The notes under the pieces were generated by a model. It worked only from the letters and a program-made list of their open reading frames with translations. It ran no database searches and had not been told where the DNA came from. DNA of 64,000 nt from Paramacrobiotus metropolitanus (lineage: Eukaryota > Tardigrada > Eutardigrada > Parachela > Macrobiotidae). Positions 31,764-42,060 of this stretch are shown here, piece after piece; within the stretch, counting starts at the first letter, position 1; every line of letters begins with the position of its first letter. The position numbers and the translations under genes were made by a program. The DNA lies in the NCBI RefSeq assembly GCF_019649055.1, contig NW_026570242.1, positions 124,001 through 188,000 of the forward strand, written 5' to 3'.

Positions 31764-32715
31764 GGTTGCAATGAATTCAGAATGAAGAACTTGAGCGAAA
31801 TTCGAATTCTGGTTCTCAAGATAATGTGTGGTGGGAGCTGAGTTGCGCTCGCTCCGCCCCTTTTCTCTTCTGCTATTGTTTCGTTACGTCACATTAGTGA
31901 CGGGTGCACTTAAGATTAAATGCGCGGGAACAACATCATGGCAGCTGGATTCGCTGAGTATTTGTTCTAATAATTTACCAAATAATCAAAATGTTTATTT
32001 CAGAGGTTTTTTTTTTGAGGACTGCTTTGTTTTTTATACTACGGTCACTTTCACTGTATAATTTCATATTTCGGTCACCGATCGCTGAAGCAACTGCACT
32101 TGTGGCGCAGTGCATGAATAGCTGCTGACTGCAATACCTTTAGCCACCTGTCGAATGTGCAGTTCGCTGAGAAATTCCATTCCTCTCGCACTTTTTACAT
32201 TAAATTTCATTTGTAGAAATTTATTTACAGAAGGCTTAGTGTTCGGCGTCTCACCTGGTTCAGAGTTTTTGTTAGTAATTTTGTTTTTCCTTAAAATTTA
32301 ATGTTTCATTCAGTTTTTAATAAGATGAACCATGCAATTAAAGTGACCAAAATAATAGTAAAAGCGAAGTACTTACTTTGGATTCCAACAAGGTGCGTAT
32401 ACCAATGCTACCGAATTTATTTTAATAAAATATGAACCGTTTAATTCTTTATGGTGATATTTTACGTACAAATTTTACAGTTGAACTGAAAACCATAACA
32501 ACCGTTCGACCCGTGATTGTTTCGCACGTTGCAGTTTCTTCGGTTTGAAAACAAAACAGACCGTTCATTTGTCACACTGTACAACGATAACATGTTTTAC
32601 AAAAAAGAAGTAATACAGTGATAACCATTCCCTTAAACACGGGATGAACCAAAACAAAAGAATATACAAAAAGTCATGGCTAGAGTTGTTGCACGAATAC
32701 GCAACCAACTGCTCT
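31764..32715. other. Noncoding, AT-rich stretch inside the Polinton
   Basis: This lies between the P-loop-like gene's start (31763) and the stop of the RGG-tailed gene (32716). I see no exon on either strand. It probably holds the promoter of the former and the 3' region of the latter. Confidence 0.45.
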
Positions 32716-34841
32716 TCACTTCCGTTGAGGTCGAGCACGTGGAGCATTACGACCGCCCCTCCCTCGTCGTCCACCGCGCGGGCCTCGTCGTCCACCGCGC
32801 GGGCCTCGTCCCTGGCCTCCCGACCGTCCTACGCCACCATCCGATTTCTCCTCCGCGTCCGCTTCGTCCGCTCCGGCCGCTGGGTCCATCTCGTCCGCTC
32901 CGCCATCGTCGTCCGACTCGTCCTCATCATCCGTAACCACATTGTTGTCCCGGCGCGCCCGCTCGGCATCGGCTTCATCTTCAGGCCGGATTCGCAAGAC
33001 AATGTCTGCTGTGGATTCCGGCCACTCGCGAAACTGTCGGTCGATGATGTTATTGTCTTCATCTTTGTAGACATAAGGGAACGGCACTTCCAGTGCTTCC
33101 AACGCAATTCTGCCGAGAAGATAGTCCGAACGGAACGGACCATTGCAGAAGTCTTTGCAGGGAAATTGTCCTTGCGTTCCGAACACATGTCGGACCATGT
33201 TGTCCGGGTGACCCGGAGTTCCTTGAAGCTGGAGGCAAAACGGGCACTGGAAGAACTTTGTGCCTTGATGCGCTCTTTTCCGTGCCTCGGTATCTTCGGC
33301 AATCTGCAAAAAAGAGTTAGTTAGGAATTGGACTTGGCCACAGACACGTCCGAGGGGGTTTATGAGGGGGTATTCAGGACGGTTCCGTGGACTTGGCCAC
33401 AGACACGTCCGAGGGGGTTTATGAGGGGGTATTTAGAGACGGGTCCGTGGACTTGGCCACAGACACGTCCGAGGGGGTTTGTGAGGGGGTATTTAGAGAC
33501 GGGTCCGTGGACTTGGCCACAGACACGTCCGAGGGGGTTTGTGAGGGGGTATTCAGAGACGGGTCCGTGGACTTGGCCACAGACACGTCCGAGGGGGTTT
33601 ATGAGGGGGTATTCAGAAACGGGTCCGTTGACTTGGCCGCAGACACGTCCGAGGGGTTTTGTGAGGGGGTATTCAGAGACGGGTCCGTGGACTTGGCCAC
33701 AGACACGTCCGAGGGGGTTTAAAATAGGGTACATGCTGATTGTTCACTGGAAACTACCTTAGCATATCCCGTCCCTTCTCGACGCAGATCGACCAGGTCT
33801 TCGAGTTTGGCAGTCGACTCCTCGAAGAACACCTCTTCGGTGTTTATATCCGGCCAGTCCATCAGGCAATCCGTAAACGTGACTACCGGCAGACGTTTGT
33901 TTTCGACCACAATGGTCCGGATAACGTCGACGGGATAATCACCGTCGAGAGCGCGAGCAGATCCCACAGCCGACGCCGCTGATGCACCAGGCTGTGCCGT
34001 GACGGGAGTCCGAGAAGAGCCGGTGTTGTTCCGCAGTGAAATCAGCTGCTTTCCAGGCTTTGCCGCCGGTGCGGACCTACAGAACAACTTGTTATTAAGT
34101 AGGGCCATCTACAAAACGGAAGAAATGTCTTATTTACCGATTGGCATCTGAGGCACCACGAGCGCTGCGTGTACGGCTAGCTACGGACTCTGCCGGTGAA
34201 CGGCTGCGTGACGGGGCCGGTGCTGGCGGAGGCTCCATAACGCTTGCAGGGCGGCTCGGCCGGCTCCCCGTGGAACCAGCGTTAGACACGGCTCGGGACG
34301 TGGCTCGGGCTCCTGGTAAAAGCGAGCGTGCCAACGGGATGGACCCTGCCGAAGATCTGGCGTGTGACGGTGAGCGGTACGGATGGACCAGCTGATAGAC
34401 CCGAGCAGGGGCCGAGACGGAGGCCGATGGCGCAGGACTGACTGGCGCCGGAGAGAAATGTGTTGGGCTATGGCGTCCAGAGGGCGTCTCAAAGGCAATT
34501 AAGACCATGCCCGGCGCAAACTGAGTCTTATTGAGCCTCGTCGTCGTCCAGTTCCTATAGTGTGTTACACCTACAAGAAATGTAAAGAATTAACACTACT
34601 TTGTACGACTTTGACTTTTGATTTTTTCTCACCGCCAATCTCGATCGACTCAACAGGAGCACGGATTTTTGCAGAGATCATGTTCCGAATTTGCTCCAAC
34701 TACAAAAGCCACAACACCGTGAAAACCAGCGTCAAACAATAAATTGAATTGTTTCGGTTCACGAATTACCGTGTAGGAACCTTCAACCCCGATTGTGACG
34801 GTGGAGTTCTTGAAAGGAACAGCTACCTCGACTGTCAACAT
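32716..34841 (-). CDS. Multi-exon protein: ubiquitin-like start, zinc-finger-like centre, RGG tail (Polinton cargo)
   Basis: Coding exons 34770-34841, 34633-34699, 34138-34570, 33758-34076 and 32716-33303 join in frame (492 aa). The first ~75 residues, spread over three exons, fit a beta-grasp: two strands (LTVEVAVPF, STVTIGVEG), a helix (LEQIRNMISAKI), then IEIGG and GMVLIAF. Next comes a Ser/Pro/Ala/Arg-rich stretch, an acidic part, then a Cys/His cluster (FQCPFCLQL, with later His and Cys), a long acidic run and a basic end of repeated RGG/GRG words. Such tails bind RNA. The frame stays open through an upstream exon at 35072-35177, so the true start may be further right. The 454-base intron before the last exon contains a 60-bp tandem array. 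Function unknown; the ubiquitin-like call is tentative. Confidence 0.55.
33328..33723. repeat. 60-bp tandem array (7 copies) inside an intron
   Basis: Seven copies with a 59-60 base period, each holding GACTTGGCCACAGACACGTC, then GAGGGGGTTT-TGAGGGGGTATT. Copies differ at a few positions (TTTATG or TTTGTG). On the sense strand of the host gene each copy contains two CCCCCTC words, so the array looks like an expansion of the paired CCCCCTCGG motif found elsewhere in the element. Long frames on both strands are artefacts of the 60-base period. Confidence 0.93.
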
Positions 34842-35071
34842 TTCTGCAAAACAAAACCATAAATAACATGAGAAAGCATAAGAAAACATGAGAGAAAATA
34901 AGAAAACATGAGAGAAAATAAGAAAACATGAGAGAACATGAGAACACATATTAAATATGAGACAAGATAAAGATACGAAAAGCAACAACAGCACTCCACT
35001 TGCACTTGCCACAAATCCATCAGTGTTAAAAACAATTAAACACAAACCACATGCATAGCAAGGCGGCTTAC

Positions 35072-35177
35072 CTTTCGTTGAGTGGCTTTTGGAAGACGAG
35101 GAGAAATTCGGGAAGGATGAGGAACGTGTGTGAAGGAGAGACCGCGCAGTTAACCGTCTGCACCGATCACAACGATG
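35072..35177 (-). other. Upstream exon of the RGG-tailed gene
   Basis: Minus-strand stretch bounded by TTTTGCAG and a GTAAGC donor. It is open in the frame that continues into the 34841 ATG exon (Ser/Arg/His-rich), but has no ATG of its own. It is either 5' untranslated or the continuation of a longer coding region whose first exon I cannot find. The intron before 34843 holds four AAAACATGAGAGAAAATAAG-like repeats. Confidence 0.4.
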
Positions 35178-35582
35178 CTGCAAAACAACAGCACAGATAA
35201 AATACGGTGGTGGCAGCGAAATATTTGCCTAAAAGCAAACAATATTGCTGCACAAACAAACAACGATGCAGGCCGTCAACACGGGTGATTCCACGATGAG
35301 GTTTCACGACAGAAACTGCGTAATCCCGTCTGCGTCTGAGTATCCAAATGGGAGAATGCTTCGAGCTGCACAACTAATGGAAACACACAATCAGTTTCCA
35401 CAAAAACTACTGCAGCTGATATCGTGAGGTCAGAAACAGACTGGCAAAGAACAGAAATCAGCAAACAAAACTGTCACACTAGCCAAAATCCGAGAACCAA
35501 CACAAAATCGCAAGTGGCGAGCTCATCGCATACTTTGCATATTGCAATTTTAAATTTGAGTATTTACGGTGGAAGTCAAATA
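35178..35582. other. Stretch between last exon and right terminal repeat
   Basis: No supported coding sequence. Presumably holds the promoter and first exon of the minus-strand multi-exon gene. Confidence 0.35.
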
Positions 35583-35788
35583 TAACTGCCACCCGCCCAG
35601 CAGTGGTTCCGTTTTTCCTTAACCATAGATTTCTATGGCAGGCAGTCCTGCACACAAGTCTATGGCAAACAGTCCTACACTAAGTCTACGGGATCGTTAT
35701 AACATACAGTCTATGGCAAACAGTCCTATACAAAGTCTACGGGAAATTTTAACATACGAGTCTATGGGCCTCAGTCCGTATTGCTGCT
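35583..35788 (-). repeat. Right terminal inverted repeat of the Polinton (206 bp)
   Basis: Reverse complement of the left repeat 14728-14933 with about three differences. It ends ...CCGTATTGCTGCT, directly followed by the second AGAATG. Confidence 0.95.
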
Positions 35789-35794
35789 AGAATG
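35789..35794. repeat. Target-site duplication AGAATG, right copy
   Basis: Second copy of the 6-bp duplication that flanks the element; the host coding exon resumes here. On the minus strand, the last T of the duplicate and the AG that begins the element make an immediate TAG stop. Confidence 0.95.
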
Positions 35795-36375
35795 TTTGTG
35801 TGAAGACGGCTATCCTCACCGACAGTGTTGCCAGTGCGAGCATGGCGGATGTGATGACCATTCCGGCCAATAGTTTCAGCGCAAAAACATCCGTGTACAA
35901 GATGTGATGCGTGCGCGTGACGGTCAATATCTCTTGCCTGGTTGTCTGACTGCGGCTACGGACCACGAAAGTGAGGCAGCAAATCAGCGAAACCCATCCA
36001 ACCAACGCTAGTTCCACATGCTCGAAACCTGCACAGGTGAATCATTAAACATTTGGCAAATACAGCATTCATGTACGCCCTAAATACAGTAAGTAATGCT
36101 TATGCGTTGTGCAATGTGCAGCTGCATAAGCAGTTGTAGCTTAATTTTACCGTACCGACAGTAATGAGAAGAGTGGCTCCGAAAAACCACAGGACTGCGT
36201 TGCCAATGGCTATTTGTAGCAACAGATTTTGGAACGCCTGGGCCTTCTCAGCGGAGACTTGCTCAAGGGAGAGTGCCCACGACGACCGGAATGGCCCACC
36301 AGGGTTGGAGTGTAGTTTATTGTCAGATGTCACAACCACGGAAGTGCATGCTCGTTCTGTATCTTTCGGGATCAT
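35789..36375 (-). pseudogene. 5' part of host four-helix membrane protein gene interrupted by the Polinton
   Basis: Exon 1 is 36156-36375 (ATG at 36375); exon 2 starts at 36028 and is cut at 35789. The N-terminal region is soluble and Ser-rich, followed by a first helix (IAIGNAVLWFFGATLLITV). The intron falls in phase 1 in a Gly codon, as in the three intact paralogues of this window. Exon 2 has a second helix (ALVGWVSLICCLTFVV) and a third (LLAGMVITSAMLALATL). The remaining ~48 codons are at 14582-14727. The insertion adds a stop at once, so this allele would make a protein lacking its last helix and tail. I do not recognise the family by name. Confidence 0.82.
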
Positions 36376-36651
36376 AACTGTTCGATGTGCCGCCAAATCA
36401 TATGCCGCGTTTAAAAATATTGTACAATGTAATATTACCGCAGCTTGACAATCTAGCAAACATCAGACATCCAAGAAGCTATTAGGAAGCAGGAACAGCC
36501 GTTAATAGTAGTAACCGTATGGCTGTCAGGGAATTACGTACATTACGACACTGCTGCTTTAAATCAATCGAACACGAAATCCCTAAAAAAAGGCACGCGG
36601 ATGCTTATTTACTTGCACTATTTTTGGGCAAGCAGAATGCGCATCCTTGTT

Positions 36652-37567
36652 CTAATGTTTATACGCCAGTTGCGACAGAGCGACAGCTAACTCACGGCGC
36701 CGTAGAAAGTATGTGATCTGTTTGGAAAACACATGCGCATTGATTACGGCTACAAAAAGGCCATAGACAACTTTCGTTGTGCAGAAAATGTATACCACAC
36801 GAAACATGCTGGACTTCTCTTCCGTCTGGAACTCCACCGAGTGTATGCGAATGATACTGAACATTCCTTCGAAAGATGTGCCGAGCGCAAGGAGAAACAC
36901 TCCAGTCGCCATGGAGTTGAAGATTCTTAGATACTTGATATCCGCCGAGGAGATTTTCCCGGTTAGATGAAGCAGTTTCTTTGTTATTCTGCTGAAGCGG
37001 AAACGAGAATAACCAATGACAAACATGCAGATCCACTGCCACACTACCAGTGCCACGGCCACGTAGGCTGCAGCGGATACCAACCAGTATAGCCATTGGC
37101 TACGTGATGACGATGCGGATGTTTTGATGGCTACAATCGGAATGAATGCGCCTAGGAAAACGCAATGGATTAACCACATTTAAATAAAAATGAACAACTA
37201 AAATTGCAAATTTAAAAATGCTTTGTAATGGATGTTACTTCTTACCAAAAATGCACCAGAGTATAGAGCCCAAAAGCGCTAACGCAAAATGACCCTGCAT
37301 CAAGTTCAACAAGAGCGTCTCGAAATCCGCTTTTCGTTGTACCGATGCTTCATCCAGAACAACCACACGGCTGGGCATTTTCCTGCACGCAGGATATCGC
37401 ACAGGTCGCGGTGGAACAAGTGAATTTGTTGGCCCGACCAGAACGCATGTTTCCTCGTTGAAGGATGTCGATTTTATCGTTCTTTCATCAAAGTCCACAA
37501 CTTTGATGATCGGTTTGGGCTGTACAGCACGATCGCATTTTTCGGCTTCTGAGGTAGCCAGTGGCAT
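36652..37567 (-). CDS. Four-helix membrane protein, paralogue B
   Basis: Exons 37246-37567 and 36652-37151 join in phase 1 (273 aa). A ~75-residue cytosolic-type N-terminus is followed by four hydrophobic segments: FALALLGSILWCIFG, AAAYVAVALVVWQWICMFVIG, SMATGVFLLALGTSFEGMF and TTKVVYGLFVAVINAHVF. The intron lies at a Gly codon at the end of helix 1, as in its relatives. It is adjacent to the interrupted copy and to paralogue C, so the locus is a tandem family. The layout (four helices, cytosolic ends) resembles tetraspan/claudin-like or MS4A-like proteins in outline only; no signature motif is seen. Confidence 0.72.
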
Positions 37568-38175
37568 TTTTTCTGTAAATGCAAAGTTTTTGCTTCTAGA
37601 TCATTTCCAGTGTTTAAAGAAAAAACGCTTCGACTTGCGTGCAATATAGGTAAAATACATACGTGCATTAACTAGTTTATGCTAGAAAGGTCAAGGCTCC
37701 TCATTTAACACATGTATTTGCAGGCATGATCACAGTGGAGTGCGCTGTCGTTTTTGATCTTCTTAGAGTGAGCTCCGCGTGGTGTTTAATATAAGCACGT
37801 GTTTTGAAATCGATGGAGAGACTCACAGTACAAGAAATACAAATAAGCTCACGGGATCGTATACAGGAGACGAGCAATTCGCAAAGCGTTCGAGGAAACA
37901 CATGCGGTAGAAACTCTGAAAGACCTCTGTCATAATTTTATGATAAGTGGCGTTATGTCATAGCTAGAGAATGCTCAGCGTAAACAATTTTTGACTTAAG
38001 GTTTAACAGTAATCTTAGCATGAAGATAATCTTGAAACTTATGAAAACCGAACCCAGTCTATGGTTGACACTACAGAGAAACTTGGTATCAAGTTAACAA
38101 CTCTTTTAGAATACAGAAACTCTGTTAGCCTCTGCGATTGTATCGCCTGTCGTGTTTGTGCCTGACAGTGCAAGC

Positions 38176-39127
38176 ATGTCCAACTCTCGTACATTGACCA
38201 GATCACCAAGTGTTCCTGTAGTGCCAATCATTTCGAAAGATCGCCCATCGAATCTCTCCAAAAGGTCATTTCCCGGAGCCAGTTACGGTCAGCGTGAGAG
38301 AAGGGTCTTGTTCAATCGGGAAATCAGCATAACAGCTGATCCAGCAGATCCCGACAATATTGACATTGAAGAGGCACCGCCCGAATCATTCGATATTCCG
38401 GAGCCCGCAGCCAGTACAGATAGTCGCCGTCGGTCAAAATCATTTGTTTTTGAACTGGTACCGGTAGATACAAAGGCACTGAATATTTTGTTATGGGTTA
38501 TGCTTGCCACGCATTTCACCGTGGCCATATTCGGATCCGTTGTTTGGCGAGCCATCGGTACGAGTATCAATTAATGGAAGCGGTTACAGCGCAACAAATG
38601 TTATAGCATTTTCTGTCTGTTCTTTATTTTATGTTTCTTGTTATTAGCTTGATCTTTAAAGCGAATGCAAACACACGCAAATCGATCTACAGTATTTGTT
38701 TACAGGGCCTACTTATATTGGAGCAGCCTTGGTTGTGTGGGAGTGGCTGATGACATTGACCGTAGTCGTCATAAGCTATGTGTTGTCACCAGTTCTCCAT
38801 AACCAGTCATTTTGTCCAATGGCTAACCTAACCTTGAAGCGCAATTTAATTCGACTACTAATCATCAAAATCATTTCCCTGTTACTGGCAGTGGGCGGTA
38901 TTGCCGACGGTGTCTTTGCCATTTTCAGAGCTCAACTGGGAACAGCACCAAAGCCATCAGAGACTTATCAGACTTTTGAGAAAAACCGGGAAATTCTCTT
39001 GGGCGCTTTCAATACAGCGGTTGCAGTAATTTCTTTTGGCGCGCATGTAGTTTTAAGCAGGCAAACGGCACTTCAGTTTTATATTCAAGAGCAAAAGAAT
39101 ACTGACAGATCGTTTACAAGCTTGTGA
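38176..39127 (+). CDS. Four-helix membrane protein, paralogue C
   Basis: Exons 38176-38557 and 38706-39127 join in phase 1 (267 aa). The N-terminus is Ser/Pro/Arg-rich, then acidic (PADPDNIDIEEAPPE). Helices follow: ILLWVMLATHFTVAIFGSVV, YIGAALVVWEWLMTLTVVVI, LLIIKIISLLLAVGGIADG and ILLGAFNTAVAVISFGAHVV. The intron position at Gly after helix 1 and the VVWEW word in helix 2 match paralogues B (VVWQW) and D (SVWEW). It runs opposite to B. A frame open upstream to 38152 has no ATG; 38176 is the first ATG. Confidence 0.72.
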
Positions 39128-40370
39128 GTGCTGTACACGTATTTGGTTATTCGATCAGAACGGTGGTATTTTTTGTTTTCCAAATTGTACATGTTTACGT
39201 GAGCTTTTTTATGCACTTATACGATCTGGCTGACGAATAAAATCAAGTGCCAGAACACCATTCTAGAGGTGTGGGTTTCAAACTCGTTTTACAACATTAA
39301 TAACAAAAATATACTGCAATACTGCAAAAAGGAAAAAAGATATTAAAGTAAAAAAGATATACTGCAGTGAATATTGCCAACGAACTGAGTCCTTGCGTGC
39401 TACGCAGTGCACCCTATGGGAAAGGTGACCTGTACTATATGTGTCCAGGTCATATGTCTACGGTGTACATATACTCGGGCCACGGTACCGTGCTCGTGCC
39501 GATGGTAAACAACCAAGCATCACCAGCGTATTTTAACCATGAGCGTCTTAAACAACGTGGCCGCAACCGCAACTGTGGTACGAGTACCTATAGCTCGAAT
39601 GCAAGACTGCTGCAAAAGAACAGACTGGCTGGTGACGGCCGGAAAGCCTCCTTATCTGAGGGCATGGTTAACTCGGGCTGGGTCGGACTTCCGTAATGAC
39701 GGTGGTAAATGGCAGTAGAATAACAGGAAGTGACAGAGTATAACTGCTTATGTCATATGCCTTGTTTGGAATGTGGTTGACGCAGCCGTCCCCTAGTCGA
39801 CCTTTTGACTGTAAATCAATAAGCTTTCACGGCACACTAGGACATAAAACATAAACTGAAGAATTCTTAGATATCAAAAAATTAATCGCTTGACTCAACT
39901 GCATTGCTTTGGAGTTCTCTTTAAAGCAACAGATGTCCCATTATCACACCCAAAATTCTTCATGCGGCGCATTGCACGTTGAAGCATAATAATCATTTAT
40001 CGTAATACAGAAATACAACAAGTAAGTACTGGTGAGTGCTGAATGCATTGTCCATATGACAAGTATACGCCCACCCATAACGAAACCACATCGCTACTAC
40101 GTATTTTAAAGCAGTCGCACCTTGAATTACGTATGCAAAGGTAATCCGTTATATCTATACGAGTATGCAAAATATTACAATAAAAGAATCGTAATTTTTG
40201 ACTGCTCTTAAAAATGCGCGAACGCACTGTATACAATATACGAGATAGCAAAAGTGAATTTTGCATCGTCTCCAAACTTTTAATAGTAGTTAAAATTTAG
40301 CAAGTTCCTTTAAGCAAGCACGTACGGAATCAGTTTCTGAAAACATTGACGACATTCACCATTGTGCAAG
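39128..40370. other. Intergenic region
   Basis: No supported gene. A 109-codon plus-strand frame at 39367-39696 begins with GTG and shows no motif or splice context. Confidence 0.4.
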
Positions 40371-40372
40371 TA

Positions 40373-41309
40373 CAGAGGGTTATTCAGCCAAGTGTGGACA
40401 CTTCGAAAAAAAATTCCTTAGAAATTTCATTTTAAGAGAAATGATGCCATAAGCATCTCAATATGACGACTAACTAATCTGAATGCTTTTTGCAAATTTT
40501 GGTGAAAATCCAGCGAAAAATGCTCGCGATATTGTCTGTTAACCAAAAGTCTCAGACTACTAACCCTTGACCAGTCAAAATTTGGCTTTCGGTCACCTGG
40601 CCTTAAAAGGATCGTCAATTTTTCCAATCTGCATGGTTTTAATTGCGAAAAACGACGATCCGAATATTTTTTATAGCAAGAACGATTTCATATTCTTGCG
40701 CGTTCTTGCGGTAGGACGGTTGGAAAAAACGCGAAAACAGGAAGAGACCCGCAGGAGCCATGCCCATTGCGCGAACTCTTATGCACGGAACTATAGCTAT
40801 CCTTTCCGTCCCTCCATAAACTAAAGTTGTAAAACAGGTCTTTCTCTACCGTTTACAATGTTCATTGGTCGAGAAAGACGCTCCACGGATCAAGCCTGGC
40901 AGGGAAGAAGAAGTCATCCAGAACCCGAGACGTGCTCCCGGGAGCACTGCTGAGTAAACAAGGATGCAGCTTCCCAATCCTCTAAAACTAGTAATTCCTT
41001 CAGAAAAAGGATTGCTCGAAACCCCCGACAGGTTTTCAACGGGTTATGGCGAAAATCCAAATTTTAGATGAATTTTAAATAAAGGGAATCCATTTCCTAT
41101 GGCTGAACTGGTCAACTGTTGCCAACATGGGGGGGACAAACTTAATTTTTTCCTGAGCTACAGGATGAGAAAATCGTGACTCGATTGAATTTAAAGTATG
41201 ACTGGATGTTGTGGCTACCTGATAAAATTTTTAAAAAAGTAAAATGAGCGTGCGACGGCTAAGGAGAAATTTCCCAAAAAGTGTCCACACTTGGCTGAAT
41301 AACCCTCTG
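40373..41309. mobile_element. 937-bp non-autonomous inverted-repeat transposon (Tc1/mariner type)
   Basis: The ends are inverted repeats: CAGAGGGTTATTCAGCCAAG then TGTGGACACTT at 40373-40403, and the matching reverse complement ending at 41309. TA dinucleotides flank both ends (40371-40372, 41310-41311), the target duplication of Tc1/mariner elements. The interior has only a short minus-strand frame (40427-40627, no ATG-supported transposase motif), so the element is a deletion derivative or a MITE. The ~31-bp ends are nearly perfect. Confidence 0.88.
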
Positions 41310-41680
41310 TACATGTGGTTTTGGGAAGCTTTTCAAGGCCGATCTGTCGATGGTCCACTTGCAACATTTTACAATACAAAGCAATCAGATATGGCTTGCA
41401 TGTTGTTACTTTTTTGACTGTAACCAGTTGTTTTCACTCTATCAACGTACGAGTATAACCGCGACAAACAGGCATGATCACGACTAAAAGTACTTAGTAC
41501 GAGGAATTTTTGAATCTAAAACTGTGTAATTTGATGGCAGTCAATGTTCCTAAACCTTTCTGGCTTGAGAACTGCAGCTTTATCTGCAAAAACTTTTGTT
41601 AAATAATACTATTTACTCCTAATCGAGCGGGCGAGCGAAGCGAGCCCGCGTTTTTTTCAATATAAGCACTTTGAGGTTTT

Positions 41681-42060
41681 AAGACACGGCGACCTTGACC
41701 TTCAGGTTCCTCACACCCCGAAACTGCGGTTCTAAGACACGGCGACCCTGACCTTTGGGTCGCCGTGTGACCTTTAGTGACCTTTGTGACCTTTAGGTTC
41801 CCGAGACCCCGAAACTGCGGTTCTAAGACACGGCGACCCTGACCTTTGGGTTGCCGTGTGACCTTTTGTGACCTTTAGGTTCCCGAGACCCCGAAACTGC
41901 GGTTCTAAGACACGGCGACCCTGACCTTTGGGTCGCCGTGTGACCATCTGTGACCTTTGTGACCTTTAGGTTCCCGACACCCCGAAACTGCGGTTCTAAG
42001 ACACGGCGACCCTGACCTTTGGGTCGCCGAGTGACCTTTAGTGACTTCACAGTTCCTGAA
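41681..42060. repeat. Tandem array, ~82-90-bp unit
   Basis: Five copies of a unit containing GACACGGCGACCCTGACCTT, TGGGTCGCCGTGTGACC, GTGACCTTTAGGTTCC and CCCCGAAACTGCGGTTCTAA, starting near 41683, 41736, 41826, 41909 and 41999. The first unit is shorter. Each unit contains a near-palindrome (ACACGGCGACC ... GGTCGCCGTGT). A GAGCG/CGAGC hairpin lies just left (about 41632-41656). Confidence 0.88.

Larger units (their letters stand above)
14728..35788. mobile_element. Complete Polinton/Maverick (adintovirus-like) element, 21,061 bp
   Basis: The element is bounded by 206-bp terminal inverted repeats that begin AGCAGCAATACGG and is flanked by a perfect 6-bp duplication. It encodes every core Polinton function: polymerase B, integrase, packaging ATPase, adenoviral-type protease, major and minor capsid candidates and small virion proteins. 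The frames are intact, the repeats are nearly identical and the duplication is exact, so the insertion is probably young. Gene order from the left: ANP32-like and PolB (+), TBP-like and a nuclease-like frame (-), PC4-like (+), the virion/integrase block and two BIR genes (-), a small membrane protein (+), and two further minus-strand genes. Cargo includes several genes of apparent cellular origin. Whether virions form cannot be told from sequence. Confidence 0.97.

Noticed and set aside
33328-33723. CRISPR-like look of the regular arrays
   Set aside because: Units are contiguous without unique spacers, no cas genes are present and the DNA is eukaryotic.
33328-33762. Repetitive plus- and minus-strand frames in the 60-bp array
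   Set aside because: By-products of a period divisible by three, lying within an intron of the minus-strand gene.
39367-39696. 109-codon plus-strand frame
   Set aside because: GTG start, low complexity of signal, no neighbouring exon that joins it.
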